Made by a program: the position numbers and the translations under genes. Positions 18,641-27,474 of a DNA stretch of 64,000 nt are shown piece after piece (within the stretch, counting starts at the first letter, position 1; the number at the start of each line of letters is the position of its first letter). The notes beneath the pieces were generated by a model. The model saw only the letters and a program-made list of their open reading frames with translations, was not told where the DNA came from and did not search any database. The DNA is from Bradyrhizobium sp. sBnM-33 (GTDB taxonomy: Bacteria; Pseudomonadota; Alphaproteobacteria; Rhizobiales; Xanthobacteraceae): assembly GCF_032917945.1 (NCBI RefSeq), contig NZ_CP136624.1:4960001-5024000 (forward strand), in the 5' to 3' direction.

Positions 18641-19216
18641 ATGAACCAGAAAAACCTGCTCGAAGTCGACTGGAGCAAGATCCCCCCGCCGGTCGACGAC
18701 GGCGCGGCGGCGCATCTCGTCGGCATGGCGCTTCCGCCAGTCACGCTGCTGGTCACCGACGACAGTTCGGTGATGCTATCGGCGCTTCCCGGCCGCACCG
18801 TGGTGTTCGCCTATCCCCGCACCGGCTCGCCGGGCAAGATCAGCCTGGTCGACGACTGGGACATGATCCCCGGCGCGCGCGGCTGCACGCCGCAAACCTG
18901 CTCGTTCCGCGATCTGTTTGCGGAGTTGAAAGCGGCCGGCACCAGGCAGGTGTTCGGCCTATCGACCCAGGACAACGTCTACCAGACCGAGATGGCGTCA
19001 CGGCTGCATTTGCCGTTTCCGGTTCTGTCGGATGAAAAGCTTAAGCTCACCCGCGCCCTGAACTTGCCGACGATGGAGGTAGCGGGACTGACGTTGATCA
19101 AGCGGCTGGCGCTGATCGTCGACGACGGGCGCATTGCCCACGTGTTCTATCCGGTTTTCCCGCCCGACCGGAAAGCCGCCGACGTACTGGCATGGCTGAA
19201 GGAAAATCCTGGTTAA
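18641..19216 (+). CDS. Peroxiredoxin (AhpC/TSA family)
   Basis: A 191-residue thioredoxin-fold peroxidase. The pattern VVFAYPRTGSPGKISLVDDWDMIPGARGCTPQTCSFRD is specific to one rhizobial group of BCP-like peroxiredoxins. In it the peroxidatic TxxC position is replaced by TGSPGK, and two cysteines lie six residues apart, in GCTPQTC. The remaining core (FGLSTQDNVYQTEMASRLHLPFPVLSD) matches the peroxiredoxin fold, including the downstream KLTRALNLPT. Reduction of peroxides is inferred from the fold; the unusual cysteine spacing leaves the exact chemistry open. Confidence 0.8.
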   Translation: MNQKNLLEVDWSKIPPPVDDGAAAHLVGMALPPVTLLVTDDSSVMLSALPGRTVVFAYPRTGSPGKISLVDDWDMIPGARGCTPQTCSFRDLFAELKAAGTRQVFGLSTQDNVYQTEMASRLHLPFPVLSDEKLKLTRALNLPTMEVAGLTLIKRLALIVDDGRIAHVFYPVFPPDRKAADVLAWLKENPG

Positions 19217-19217
19217 A

Positions 19218-19335
19218 TTGTAGGGCGGGCAAAGCCAACGGGTCGCGCAGTGCGCGCCCGATGACAGGCTCCGCGTGCCCACCATCCAGATCACCGACGC
19301 CAAGGGTGGGCACGCTGCGCTTTGCCCACCCTACA
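19218..19335. repeat. Dispersed inverted repeat TAGGGCGGGCAAAG ... CTTTGCCCACCCTA
   Basis: The arms GTAGGGCGGGCAAAG and CTTTGCCCACCCTAC are inverted, with CGCAGTGCGCGCCC inside. The style is that of the repeats at 18530 and 32443, forming a potential long hairpin after the peroxiredoxin gene. Confidence 0.75.
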
Positions 19336-19345
19336 TTTCTGTTTG

Positions 19346-19481
19346 ACCTCATCCTGAGGAGCCGCGCAGCGGCGTCTCGAAGGATGAATGGCACCGGCGG
19401 GGCCTCGTGGTTCGAGACGGCGCGGAGCCTGTCATCGGGCCGCGCTTCGCGCGGACTCGTTGGCGCCTCCTCACCATAAGG
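19346..19481. repeat. Dispersed repeat CCTCATCCTGAGGAGC ... GGCGCCTCCTCACC (copy 1)
   Basis: Contains CCTCATCCTGAGGAGCCGCGC, TCTCGAAGGATGAATGG, GGTTCGAGACGGCGC and CGCCTCCTCACCAT. The same words, partly inverted, are found at 24270-24411. It abuts the 3' end of the uracil-DNA glycosylase gene. Confidence 0.75.
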
Positions 19482-19493
19482 GTTGAATGGTAT

Positions 19494-20147
19494 CTATGCC
19501 CCCAAATCCTTCCGCACCTTCGCAAACACCTCGCGAAACATTTTCGGCGTCAGCACCCCGGTATTGGTGTTGTAGCGCGAGCAATGATAGCTGTCGTAGA
19601 GCTTGATGGCGCCGGCTTCATGCACGGCGCCATGCGCAAAGGGGGCGGCGCCATTGCGCAGGCTGAGTGCCTTCAATGTCGATTCATGGGCGATCCGGCC
19701 GAGCGCGACGATGGCGCGAAGTCTGGGCATCGTGCCAATGGTCGCGCTGAGAAATTGCCGGCAGGTGTTGATCTCGACCGGCAATGGCTTGTTTTGTGGT
19801 GGCACACAACGCACCGCGTTGCTGATCCGGCAGTCGACGAGCTTCAGTCCGTCGTCCGGTCGCGCCTGATAGACGCCCTTCGCAAAGCCGTATTCCAGCA
19901 AGGTCGCGTACAGGAGATCGCCGGCGTAGTCGCCGGTGAACGGGCGTCCGGTCCGGTTGGCTCCCTGCAGGCCCGGCGCCAGCCCGACAATCAACAGTTG
20001 CGCGGAGGCATCGCCAAACGAAGCAACCGGCGCGTTGTGCCAACCCGGCTCGCGGGCACGTGCCTGCGCGCGGAATTCGGCGAGCCTCGGGCAGAGCGGG
20101 CAATTGCGGTCGGGTTCGGCAGCAGCAGGGGCGGGGAGATTAGCCAT
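19494..20147 (-). CDS. Uracil-DNA glycosylase, family 5 (UDGb-like)
   Basis: A 217-residue repair enzyme that removes uracil (and, in this family, hypoxanthine and xanthine) from DNA. CPLCPRL near residue 16 plus the cysteines in NAVRCVPPQNKPLP and NTCRQFL supply the four ligands of a 4Fe-4S cluster. The motif 1 region is GLAPGLQGANRTGRPFTGDYAGD, without the Asp of classical UDGs, as is typical for family 5. The C-terminal motif reads YHCSRYNTNTGVLT. It lies behind the NYN-domain gene in the same direction, separated by a terminator, so it has its own promoter. Confidence 0.88.
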   Translation of the reverse strand: MANLPAPAAAEPDRNCPLCPRLAEFRAQARAREPGWHNAPVASFGDASAQLLIVGLAPGLQGANRTGRPFTGDYAGDLLYATLLEYGFAKGVYQARPDDGLKLVDCRISNAVRCVPPQNKPLPVEINTCRQFLSATIGTMPRLRAIVALGRIAHESTLKALSLRNGAAPFAHGAVHEAGAIKLYDSYHCSRYNTNTGVLTPKMFREVFAKVRKDLGA

Positions 20148-20154
20148 CTATCCA

Positions 20155-20235
20155 AAGCGTTTTCGAGTGAACTTCAGTCACGGATCTGGTCCGGGATCGA
20201 TACCGGTTCGCGTCAGATGCGCGTGCCAAAACAAA
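20155..20235. repeat. Dispersed repeat AGCGTTTTCGAG family (copy 2, longer form)
   Basis: Shares AAGCGTTTTCGAGTGAA, TACCGGTTCGCGT and CAAAACAAAA with the copy at 4883-4937 but carries an insert with CAGTCACGGATCTGG. It lies just upstream of the uracil-DNA glycosylase start. Confidence 0.6.
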
Positions 20236-20270
20236 AAGCCCCGGTTCTGTTTTCAATCAGAACCGAGGCT
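20228..20270 (-). terminator. Rho-independent terminator of the NYN-domain gene
   Basis: Reading the minus strand, AGCCTCGGTTCTG pairs with CAGAACCGGGGCT (one mismatch) around an 8-base loop, followed by TTTTTGTTTT. It lies 23 bases past the stop at 20293. Confidence 0.85.
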
Positions 20271-20292
20271 CTAGCAGTGTACTGGCTCATGC

Positions 20293-20922
20293 TCAATCGT
20301 CGAAATCGTCGTCGCCGGCTCGTGGCGCCACGGTGGTCGCGCGCTGCAGGAATTGCGGCGAGTGGTGGCGCGGCTCGCGCGGGGCAGGACGCTCGGAGGG
20401 ATCGCGGCCCAGCTTTGATTGCAGCTCGACAAGGTCGGTGAAGACGTCGGCCTGGCGGCGCAGTTCGTCGGCGATCATCGGCGGCTGGCTTGAAATGGTC
20501 GAAACGACCGTAACGCGAACGCCGCGACGCTGCACCGCTTCCACCAGCGAGCGGAAATCGCCGTCGCCCGAAAACAATACGATCTGATCAACATGCTCGG
20601 CGAGCTCCATGGCATCGACGGCAAGCTCGATATCCATGTTGCCTTTCACCTTGCGGCGGCCGGATGCGTCGATGAATTCCTTCGTTGCCTTGGTGACAAC
20701 GGTGTAGCCGTTGTAGTCGAGCCAGTCGATCAGTGGACGGATCGAGGAGTATTCCTGATCTTCGATGATCGCCGTGTAGTAGAACGCACGCAACAGCGTC
20801 CCTCGGCTCTGGAATTCCTTAAGAAGGCGCTTGTAATCGATGTCGAAGCCGAGCGTCTTGGCCGTTGCGTAAAGGTTGGCGCCATCGATGAAGAGCGCAA
20901 TCTTGTTGGAAGCTGGTGACAT
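20293..20922 (-). CDS. NYN-domain (LabA/DUF88) putative RNase
   Basis: A 209-residue PIN-like nuclease fold protein. The acidic residues of the fold are visible in IALFIDGANLYATAK (about residue 13), KVKGNMDIELAVDAMELA (about 95) and IVLFSGDGDFRSLVEAV (about 118). A low-complexity tail of about 50 residues follows from residue 160, rich in R, P and E and ending GDDDFDD. Proteins of this type cleave RNA or regulate gene expression; the target here is unknown. The ATG at 20922 is preferred over a TTG one codon earlier. Single-gene unit with its own terminator. Confidence 0.88.
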   Translation of the reverse strand: MSPASNKIALFIDGANLYATAKTLGFDIDYKRLLKEFQSRGTLLRAFYYTAIIEDQEYSSIRPLIDWLDYNGYTVVTKATKEFIDASGRRKVKGNMDIELAVDAMELAEHVDQIVLFSGDGDFRSLVEAVQRRGVRVTVVSTISSQPPMIADELRRQADVFTDLVELQSKLGRDPSERPAPREPRHHSPQFLQRATTVAPRAGDDDFDD

Positions 20923-21199
20923 CAAATGGTTCTCACGTTGTTGTTAGCTTTTCTAGCGCAGCGGCCAATGACCGCGCGCACTTTCTAGGTCTGTTGCCTA
21001 AAGTTCGGTGAATCGTGCCCCACGACAGTCACCACTGCAATTATGGTGAGGCGAGGGCGAAAAACCTATACTTTTGACAGTGCAATCAAGAGATTTGCTT
21101 GTGCCGCACGGCAACCCCGCCGCGCTTGGACGCTCCGGCCTTCTGGCCCCGGGGTTTGGCGTATCAGAGCCCATTGGGAAGGCAAATCACAAATTTGGT

Positions 21200-21227
21200 C
21201 TTGCGAAACGCCCCCTACCACTATAAC
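21200..21227 (+). promoter_or_regulatory. Candidate promoter of rpoZ
   Basis: CTTGCG and TATAAC spaced by 16 bases, about 50 bases ahead of the rpoZ ATG. The region 20923-21276 holds no gene. It also contains a TTGACA at 21074, for which no good -10 is visible. The match is only moderate. Confidence 0.3.
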
Positions 21228-21276
21228 TAGCGCCCATAACCGACATATTTGGCCCCATTTAACGGAGCGACAGTCT

Positions 21277-21669
21277 ATGGCGCGCGTCACCGTGGAAGAT
21301 TGCATTGACAAGGTCGACAACCGGTTCGACCTGGTCCTGCTGGCGGCGCATCGCGCCCGTATGATTTCGTCCGGTTCGCAACTGACGGTTGATCGCGATA
21401 ACGATAAGAACCCGGTCGTTTCGCTGCGGGAAATCGCCGATTCCACTATTTCCCCGGAAGACCTCCGCGAGGAACTGGTTCATTCCCTGCAGAAATTCGT
21501 CGAGGTCGACGAGCCTGAGCCCGATACCGTGCCTTTGATCGGCTCGGCCGGCGCCAGCGTGGATGCCGACGATACCGAGGTCGCGGTCGAGCGCATGACC
21601 GAGGAAGAGCTCCTCAAGGGGCTGGAAGGCCTGGCACCGCCGGAAGAGCAGCCTGAAGAGGACGAGTAG
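21277..21669 (+). CDS. rpoZ: RNA polymerase omega subunit
   Basis: A 130-residue protein that chaperones the beta' subunit into RNA polymerase and forms part of a ppGpp site. The core [33 protein letters not shown] and [11 protein letters not shown] is textbook; the tail is acidic ([21 protein letters not shown]), as usual in alphaproteobacteria. It stands directly before rsh, the ppGpp synthetase/hydrolase gene, the conserved arrangement, but a strong terminator lies between. Confidence 0.97.
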   Translation: MARVTVEDCIDKVDNRFDLVLLAAHRARMISSGSQLTVDRDNDKNPVVSLREIADSTISPEDLREELVHSLQKFVEVDEPEPDTVPLIGSAGASVDADDTEVAVERMTEEELLKGLEGLAPPEEQPEEDE

Positions 21670-21709
21670 GCCGGAACCTTCCGGTCCGTCCCGAAATCCC
21701 CGATCTGCC

Positions 21710-21744
21710 AAAGGCCCGGACGTCAGTCCGGGCCTTTGCTTTTG
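21710..21744 (+). terminator. Rho-independent terminator of rpoZ
   Basis: A perfect 12-base stem AAAGGCCCGGAC / GTCCGGGCCTTT with a GTCA loop, then GCTTTTG. Confidence 0.92.
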
Positions 21745-21961
21745 TTGACATTTTTGCGGTTACAATGCGTCCTTGGCCGGCGCGGCCGAAAACGGCTGAC
21801 TCGCCGGGCCGATAGGCCAGCGGGTTGGGCGTTGGATGGCCGCAGGCCCAAGCGAAATTGAACCGTATCGCGGCCCGCGCGGCGTGCATCGCCGTTCGAA
21901 AACGCATTAGATACATAACGGCGGGACCCGTCCGGGTCTGGTGGAAGAAGGTAGTGATGTG

Positions 21962-24253
21962 ATGGCGTATTGGCGCCGCAGCTCCCGGCAAATGCAGGCC
22001 GCGACCGGCCAGGTCGCGGTTGCGCCGGGGTCGCCTGTGGCGGAGAAGCCGAAATCGCCGCGCTCGCGCATGATGCGGCAATACGACTTGGTCGAGCGCG
22101 TCCGCTCGTACAATCCGGATACCAACGAAGACCTGCTCAATCGCGCCTATGTCTATGCCATGAAGGCGCATGGCACGCAGACGCGCGCGTCCGGCGATCC
22201 GTATTTCTCGCATCCGCTCGAGGTCGCGGCGATCCTGACAAACCTCAAGCTCGATGACGCCACCATTGTCGCCGCTCTGCTGCACGACACCATCGAGGAC
22301 ACCGAGGCGACGCGCGCCGAGATCGACAATATCTTCGGCCATGAGATCGGCGCGCTGGTCGAAGGGCTCACCAAGCTGAAGCGGCTGGAGCTGGTCTCGC
22401 GCGAAGCCAAGCAGGCCGAGAATCTGCGCAAGCTCTTGCTCGCGATCGCCGACGACGTTCGCGTGCTCCTGATCAAGTTCGCCGATCGCCTGCACAACAT
22501 GCGCACGCTGGAATTCGTGCCGCACGCCTCGCGCCGCCGCATTGCCGAGGAGACGCTGGACATCTATGCGCCGCTCGCTGGCCGCATGGGTATGCATGAG
22601 ATGCGCGAGGAACTGGAAGATCTATCCTTCCACGTGCTCGATCCCGAAGCCTATGTGGTGGTGAAGCAGCGGCTCGACGCGCTTGCCGACCGCAACCGCA
22701 ATCTAATCGGCGAGATTGAGAGCCAGCTCTCCAAGAACCTGCAGAAAAACGGGATCACTGCGCGCGTCTATGGCCGCCGCAAGCAGCCGTTCTCGATCTG
22801 GACCAAAATGGAGCGCAAGTCGGTCGGCTTCGAGCAACTGTCCGACATCTACGGCTTCCGTATTATCCTGAGCGACCTCGAGGCCTGCTACCGCGCGCTG
22901 GGCGTGGTGCACACCACCTGGCCGGTGGTGCCCGGACGCTTCAAGGACTACATTTCGACGCCAAAGCAGAACGACTACCGTTCGCTCCACACCACCGTGA
23001 TCGGCCCCGGCAACCAGCGCGTCGAGCTGCAGATCCGTACCGAGGAAATGAACCAGGTTGCCGAGTTCGGCATCGCCGCGCATGCCTTCTACAAGGAAGG
23101 CATGGGCTCGCCGACCGAGCGGCTCAAGCACGAGTCGAACGCCTTTGCCTGGCTGCGCCATACTATCGGCATTCTCTCCGACAGTGCCAATCCGGAAGAG
23201 TTTCTGGAGCACACCAAGCTCGAATTGTTTCACGACCAGGTGTTCTGCTTCACCCCGAAGGGCAAACTGATCGCCCTGCCGCGGCAAGCCAATGTGATCG
23301 ACTTCGCCTATGCCGTGCATACCGATGTCGGCAACTCGGCAGTCGGCTGCAAGATCAATGGCAAGTTCGCGCCGCTTTCGTCCGAATTGCAGAACGGCGA
23401 CGAAGTCGAGGTTTTGACCTCGCAAGCGCAGTCGGCGCCGCCCTCGGCCTGGGAATCGCTTGCGGTCACCGGCAAGGCCCGCGCCGCGATCCGCCGCGCC
23501 ACGCGTACCGCGGTGCGCGATCAATATGCGGGACTTGGCCGCCGCATCGTCGATCGCCTGTTTGCCCGCGCCAAGATCGAATATGCCGACGACAAGCTGA
23601 AGGGTGCGTTGCCGCGCCTGGCGCGCGCCTCGATCGAGGACGTGATGGCCTCTGTCGGACGTGGTGAACTGAAGGCCTCCGATGTCGCCCGCGCGATGTA
23701 CCCGGACTACAAGGAAGAGCGGTTGGTGAAATACGGGGCCAAGAAGAGCCTCGCGGTGAAATTGAAGCTGAAGTCGCCGCCGCATCCGGCGCGGAGCGCC
23801 TCGGTGATCCCGGTGCGCGGGATCAATTCCGATTTGCCGGTGAAATTTGCGCCGAACGGCGGCGCGGTTCCGGGCGACCGCATCGTCGGCATCGTAACGC
23901 CGGGCGAGGGGATCACGATCTATCCGATCCAGTCGCCGGCGCTGAAGGATTTCGAGGAGGAGCCCGAGCGCTGGCTCGACGTGCGCTGGGATATCGACGA
24001 GACCATGCCGCAGCGTTTCCCGGCGCGGATCCTGGTGCACAACGTCAACGAGCCCGGCAGCCTCGCCCAGGTCGCCACCGTGATCGCCGAGCACGACGGC
24101 AATATCGACAATATCAGCATGTCGCGCCGCTCGCCCGATTTCACCGAGCTGACCATCGACCTCGAGGTCTATGATCTCAAGCATCTCAGTGCAATTATCG
24201 CTCAATTGCGTGCCAAGGCCGTCGTCGCCAAGGTCGAGCGCGTCAATGGGTAG
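21962..24253 (+). CDS. rsh: Bifunctional (p)ppGpp synthetase/hydrolase
   Basis: A 763-residue RelA/SpoT homologue, the single long RSH enzyme of alphaproteobacteria, which makes and degrades the alarmone (p)ppGpp. The N-terminal HD hydrolase is intact (HGTQTRASGDPYFSHPLEVA, then AALLHDTIEDTEAT). The synthetase domain follows with SIWTKMERKSVGFEQLSDIYGFRII and DYISTPKQNDYRSLHTTV, then TGS (FTPKGKLIALPRQANVIDFA) and a C-terminal ACT domain (NEPGSLAQVATVIAEHDGNI). The ATG at 21962 is chosen because MAYWRRSSRQ follows an AGAAGG; one at 21941 is in frame. The gene lies between rpoZ and pdxJ, the usual order. Confidence 0.95.
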   Translation: MAYWRRSSRQMQAATGQVAVAPGSPVAEKPKSPRSRMMRQYDLVERVRSYNPDTNEDLLNRAYVYAMKAHGTQTRASGDPYFSHPLEVAAILTNLKLDDATIVAALLHDTIEDTEATRAEIDNIFGHEIGALVEGLTKLKRLELVSREAKQAENLRKLLLAIADDVRVLLIKFADRLHNMRTLEFVPHASRRRIAEETLDIYAPLAGRMGMHEMREELEDLSFHVLDPEAYVVVKQRLDALADRNRNLIGEIESQLSKNLQKNGITARVYGRRKQPFSIWTKMERKSVGFEQLSDIYGFRIILSDLEACYRALGVVHTTWPVVPGRFKDYISTPKQNDYRSLHTTVIGPGNQRVELQIRTEEMNQVAEFGIAAHAFYKEGMGSPTERLKHESNAFAWLRHTIGILSDSANPEEFLEHTKLELFHDQVFCFTPKGKLIALPRQANVIDFAYAVHTDVGNSAVGCKINGKFAPLSSELQNGDEVEVLTSQAQSAPPSAWESLAVTGKARAAIRRATRTAVRDQYAGLGRRIVDRLFARAKIEYADDKLKGALPRLARASIEDVMASVGRGELKASDVARAMYPDYKEERLVKYGAKKSLAVKLKLKSPPHPARSASVIPVRGINSDLPVKFAPNGGAVPGDRIVGIVTPGEGITIYPIQSPALKDFEEEPERWLDVRWDIDETMPQRFPARILVHNVNEPGSLAQVATVIAEHDGNIDNISMSRRSPDFTELTIDLEVYDLKHLSAIIAQLRAKAVVAKVERVNG

Positions 24254-24269
24254 CCTTTCACACGCCGTT

Positions 24270-24411
24270 GCCCTCATGGTGAGGAGGCGCACGCAGACAA
24301 GTTTACGCAGTCTGCGTATACTTGACTGCGCCGCCGTCTCGAACCATGAGGCCACAGAAGGGCCCGCATCCTTCGAGACGCGGCGAAGACGCCGCGCCTC
24401 AGGATGAGGGA
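24270..24411. repeat. Dispersed repeat CCTCATGGTGAGGAGGCGC family (copy 2)
   Basis: CCCTCATGGTGAGGAGGCGC faces GCGCCTCAGGATGAGGG at the other end. The centre holds TCTCGAACCATGAGG and CTTCGAGACGCGGCG, the words seen at 19346-19481. It fills the gap between rsh and pdxJ. Confidence 0.8.
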
Positions 24412-24443
24412 TCGTCCACCAGAGAATCCCCGCGAGTCCCAAC

Positions 24444-25208
24444 ATGCCCGTTCCTCCGCTCCGCCTCGGCGTCAATGTCGATCACGTCGCCACCTTGCGC
24501 AACGCGCGGGGCGGCGAGCGGCCGGATCCGGTGCGCGCGGCGCTGTTGGCGATCGAGGCTGGCGCCGACGGTATTACCGCGCATTTGCGTGAGGACCGCC
24601 GCCACATCCGCGACAGCGACATGGCTCGGCTGAAGGCCGAAATATCAAAACCGCTGAATTTCGAGATGGCGGCAACGGAAGACATGCTGCGGATCTCGCT
24701 AGCGACAAAACCCCACGCCGTGTGCCTGGTGCCGGAGCGCCGCGAGGAACTCACCACGGAGGGCGGATTGGACGTCGTCGGCCAGCACAATGCGTTGGCC
24801 CCGTTCATCGCGCGGCTCAACGATGCCGGCATCCGGGTGTCGCTGTTTATCGCCGCCGATCCGCCGCAGATCGAGATGGCGGCCAAATTGCGCGCGCCGG
24901 TGATCGAGATCCACACCGGCGGCTGGTGCGACGCCGTGGTCGATGGCCACGCTGACAAGGCCGAGGCGGAATGGTGGCGAATCGTTGAGGGTGCCGCATT
25001 GGCGCGCGCCGCGGGGCTGGAGGTCCATGCCGGCCACGGCCTCGACTACCAGACCGCGGAGACGATTTCAGCGCTGCCCGAGGTCGCCGAACTCAACATC
25101 GGCTATTTCATGATGGGGGAGGCCTTGTTCGTCGGCCTTGGCGAGACGGTGCGGCAGATGCGCTCCGCAATGGACCGCGGCCGCCAGAAAATCGCGGGTC
25201 GGCCATGA
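24444..25208 (+). CDS. pdxJ: Pyridoxine 5'-phosphate synthase
   Basis: A 254-residue TIM-barrel enzyme that joins 1-deoxyxylulose 5-phosphate and 3-amino-2-oxopropyl phosphate in vitamin B6 synthesis. Marks: [34 protein letters not shown], the [19 protein letters not shown] loop, [14 protein letters not shown] and [17 protein letters not shown]. The length is normal. The stop overlaps the acpS start by four bases, the classical pdxJ-acpS pair. Confidence 0.97.
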   Translation: MPVPPLRLGVNVDHVATLRNARGGERPDPVRAALLAIEAGADGITAHLREDRRHIRDSDMARLKAEISKPLNFEMAATEDMLRISLATKPHAVCLVPERREELTTEGGLDVVGQHNALAPFIARLNDAGIRVSLFIAADPPQIEMAAKLRAPVIEIHTGGWCDAVVDGHADKAEAEWWRIVEGAALARAAGLEVHAGHGLDYQTAETISALPEVAELNIGYFMMGEALFVGLGETVRQMRSAMDRGRQKIAGRP

Positions 25209-25624
25209 TCATCGGCATCGGCTCCGACCTGGTCGACATCACAAGGGTCGCCAAGGTGATCGAGCGCCATGGCGACCGCTTCCTCGACCGCATCTTCACC
25301 GACACCGAGCGCGCCAAGGCGGCGCGCCGCGCCAACAGCGACAAAATGGTGGTCGCGACCTATGCCAAGCGATTCGCGGCCAAGGAGGCCTGTTCCAAGG
25401 CGCTCGGCACCGGCATCCGGCGTGGCGTCTGGTGGCGGGACATGGGGGTGGTGAACATGCCGGGGGGACGGCCGACCATGAAACTCACCGGCGGCGCGCT
25501 GGCCCGGCTCGAAGCGCTGACGCCGGAGGGCTTCGAGGCGCGAATCGATCTGTCGATCACCGACGACTGGCCGCTGGCGCAGGCCTTCGTCATAATTTCG
25601 GCGGTCGCACCCGGCAAATCATGA
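25205..25624 (+). CDS. acpS: Holo-[acyl-carrier-protein] synthase
   Basis: A 139-residue phosphopantetheinyl transferase that loads the 4'-phosphopantetheine arm onto ACP. It has the Mg-binding [15 protein letters not shown] at the start and [19 protein letters not shown] in the middle. Coupled to pdxJ by ATGA overlap. Confidence 0.96.
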   Translation: MIIGIGSDLVDITRVAKVIERHGDRFLDRIFTDTERAKAARRANSDKMVVATYAKRFAAKEACSKALGTGIRRGVWWRDMGVVNMPGGRPTMKLTGGALARLEALTPEGFEARIDLSITDDWPLAQAFVIISAVAPGKS

Positions 25625-25668
25625 GCCGCGCACGCGTTTGCGCCGGGGAAGCGGCCAAAACTAAAAAT

Positions 25669-25684
25669 CATTGATTTATCAATG
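25669..25684. promoter_or_regulatory. Perfect inverted repeat upstream of lepB
   Basis: CATTGAT-TT-ATCAATG in an A/T-rich stretch between acpS and lepB, 12 bases before a TTGACA (25697-25702). It may be an operator or simply part of the lepB promoter region. No regulator can be named. Confidence 0.3.
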
Positions 25685-25906
25685 GATTATGAAGTTTTGA
25701 CAAGGCGCTTGATTGCGCGTCCACGAACAACCGTCTAAAACGCGGCAGCGACGAGTTCGAGCCAGGGCCGATTCCGGTTAGCGCCAGAATTGGCTCTCAA
25801 TATCAGTTATCTAGACCATTTTCCTGACGCGAACGCATCGGGCGATTCGCGTGCGGAAAACGTTCTGCCACCGTGCGGGCTCGGGCTCGCGGGAATTGGG
25901 AAAGCG

Positions 25907-26665
25907 ATGAGCGTGACATCCGGCACAAAATCTGAAAGCGGCTTGGGTGAAACCATCCGCGTCGTCATCCATGCTCTCCTGATCGCGCTCGTGATCCGCA
26001 CCTTCCTGTTCCAGCCTTTCAACATCCCCTCGGGATCGATGAAGGCGACGCTTTTGGTCGGCGATTACCTGTTCGTCTCGAAATATTCCTACGGCTACAG
26101 CCACTATTCCATTCCACTGTCGCCGCCACTGTTCTCGGGCCGTATCTTCGGCTCAGAGCCGAACCGCGGCGATATCGTCGTGTTCCGCCTGCCGAAGGAC
26201 GACTCCACCGATTACATCAAGCGCGTGATCGGCTTGCCGGGCGACCGCATCCAGATGCGGGAAGGGCTGCTCTACATCAACGACAAGCCGGTCAAGCGCG
26301 AACGGCTTTCCGACTTCATAGGCGAGGACCCCTGCGGCTCCGACGCCACCGCGCGCGTCAAGCGGTGGAAGGAAACGCTGCCGAACGGCGTCAGCTATGA
26401 ATCGCTCGATTGCGTCGACAACGGTTTCTACGACAACACCAACGTCTACACCGTGCCCCCCGGCCACTTCTTCATGATGGGCGACAACCGCGACAACTCC
26501 ACCGATAGCCGCGTGCTGTCGGCGGTGGGCTACGTGCCGTTCGAGAACATCGTCGGCCGGGCGCAGATGATCTTCTTCTCCATTGCCGAGGGCGAACACG
26601 CCTGGATGTTTTGGCGCTGGCCGACTGCGGTGCGCTGGAATCGCCTATTCACAATCGTGCGATGA
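25907..26665 (+). CDS. lepB: Signal peptidase I
   Basis: A 252-residue inner-membrane protease that removes signal peptides. A single N-terminal membrane segment (VVIHALLIALVIRTFLF) is followed by the catalytic serine in FNIPSGSMKATLLVGDYLFVSKY and the lysine in DYIKRVIGLPGDRIQM. Box E is FFMMGDNRDNSTDSR. The frame is open back to 25790, but the ATG at 25907 gives the family's normal start (MSVTSGTKSESGLGETIRVV). The stop overlaps the rnc start. Confidence 0.95.
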   Translation: MSVTSGTKSESGLGETIRVVIHALLIALVIRTFLFQPFNIPSGSMKATLLVGDYLFVSKYSYGYSHYSIPLSPPLFSGRIFGSEPNRGDIVVFRLPKDDSTDYIKRVIGLPGDRIQMREGLLYINDKPVKRERLSDFIGEDPCGSDATARVKRWKETLPNGVSYESLDCVDNGFYDNTNVYTVPPGHFFMMGDNRDNSTDSRVLSAVGYVPFENIVGRAQMIFFSIAEGEHAWMFWRWPTAVRWNRLFTIVR

Positions 26666-27474
26666 ACGACGAGACAGCGACCATTCCCGACACATCGGCC
26701 TCGGGCGAGCCGGGCCAGCAGGCAGATGCGCCGAGCGTAGCTGCGCCGAAGAAGAAGCGCGGCAAGGCCGGTGCAAAGGCTGCGGCTGCCGCGATCGAGG
26801 GGCGCATCGGCTACAAATTTTCCGATCCGGCGCTGCTGACGACAGCCTTTACCCATGTCTCGGCCCTGAAGCCCGCGACACGCCATCGCGCCGACAGTTA
26901 TCAGCGGCTGGAATTCCTCGGCGACCACGTGCTCGGGCTGATTATCTCCGACATGTTGTATCGCGCCTATCCGAGGGCGGACGAAGGCGAATTGTCCAAA
27001 CGTCTCGCTGACCTCGTGCGCAAAGAAAGCTGTGCCGATGTCGCCAAGTCGCTGGGCTTGCTCGACGACATCAAGCTCGGCGCGGTGGGCGCAGGGGCGG
27101 GCGCGCGCCTGCGCAAATCCGTTCTCGGCGATATCTGCGAGGCGGTGATTGGGGCGATCTATCTCGACGGCGGCTATGCGGCGGCGTCGCAATTCGTCGA
27201 GCGCAACTGGCTGGAGCGGATGCGCAAACCGCGCCGGCCGCTGCGCGATCCCAAGACGGTGCTGCAGGAATGGGCCCAGAGCAAGGGCTTGCCGACGCCG
27301 GTCTATCGCGAGATCGAGCGCACCGGGCCGCACCACGACCCGCAGTTCCGCGTCGCTGTCGACTTGCCGGGACTGGCGCCCGCCGAAGGCGTCGGCGGCT
27401 CCAAGCGCGCAGCCGAGAAGGTCGCAGCCTCCGTGATGATCGAACGCGAAGGCGTCGGCAGCAATGACAGTTGA
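26662..27474 (+). CDS. rnc: Ribonuclease III
   Basis: A 270-residue double-strand-specific endonuclease for rRNA and mRNA processing. A 45-residue lysine/alanine-rich extension precedes the nuclease domain. The signature is YQRLEFLGDHVLGLIISDMLY (usual Arg after GD replaced by His), and the second acidic cluster is SVLGDICEAVIGAIYLDGG. The dsRNA-binding domain (DPKTVLQEWAQSKGLPTPVY to GGSKRAAEKVAASVMI) ends the protein. It overlaps lepB by 4 and era by 11 bases, the conserved lepB-rnc-era operon. Confidence 0.96.
   Translation: MNDETATIPDTSASGEPGQQADAPSVAAPKKKRGKAGAKAAAAAIEGRIGYKFSDPALLTTAFTHVSALKPATRHRADSYQRLEFLGDHVLGLIISDMLYRAYPRADEGELSKRLADLVRKESCADVAKSLGLLDDIKLGAVGAGAGARLRKSVLGDICEAVIGAIYLDGGYAAASQFVERNWLERMRKPRRPLRDPKTVLQEWAQSKGLPTPVYREIERTGPHHDPQFRVAVDLPGLAPAEGVGGSKRAAEKVAASVMIEREGVGSNDS

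Noticed and set aside
19407..20441. 344-codon open frame on the plus strand
   Set aside because: Runs through a repeat, the antisense of the uracil-DNA glycosylase gene and a terminator; no recognisable domain.
22703..24475. 590-codon open frame on the minus strand
   Set aside because: Shadow of rsh; Arg/Asp/His-rich product without domain patterns, while the plus strand encodes a complete RSH enzyme.
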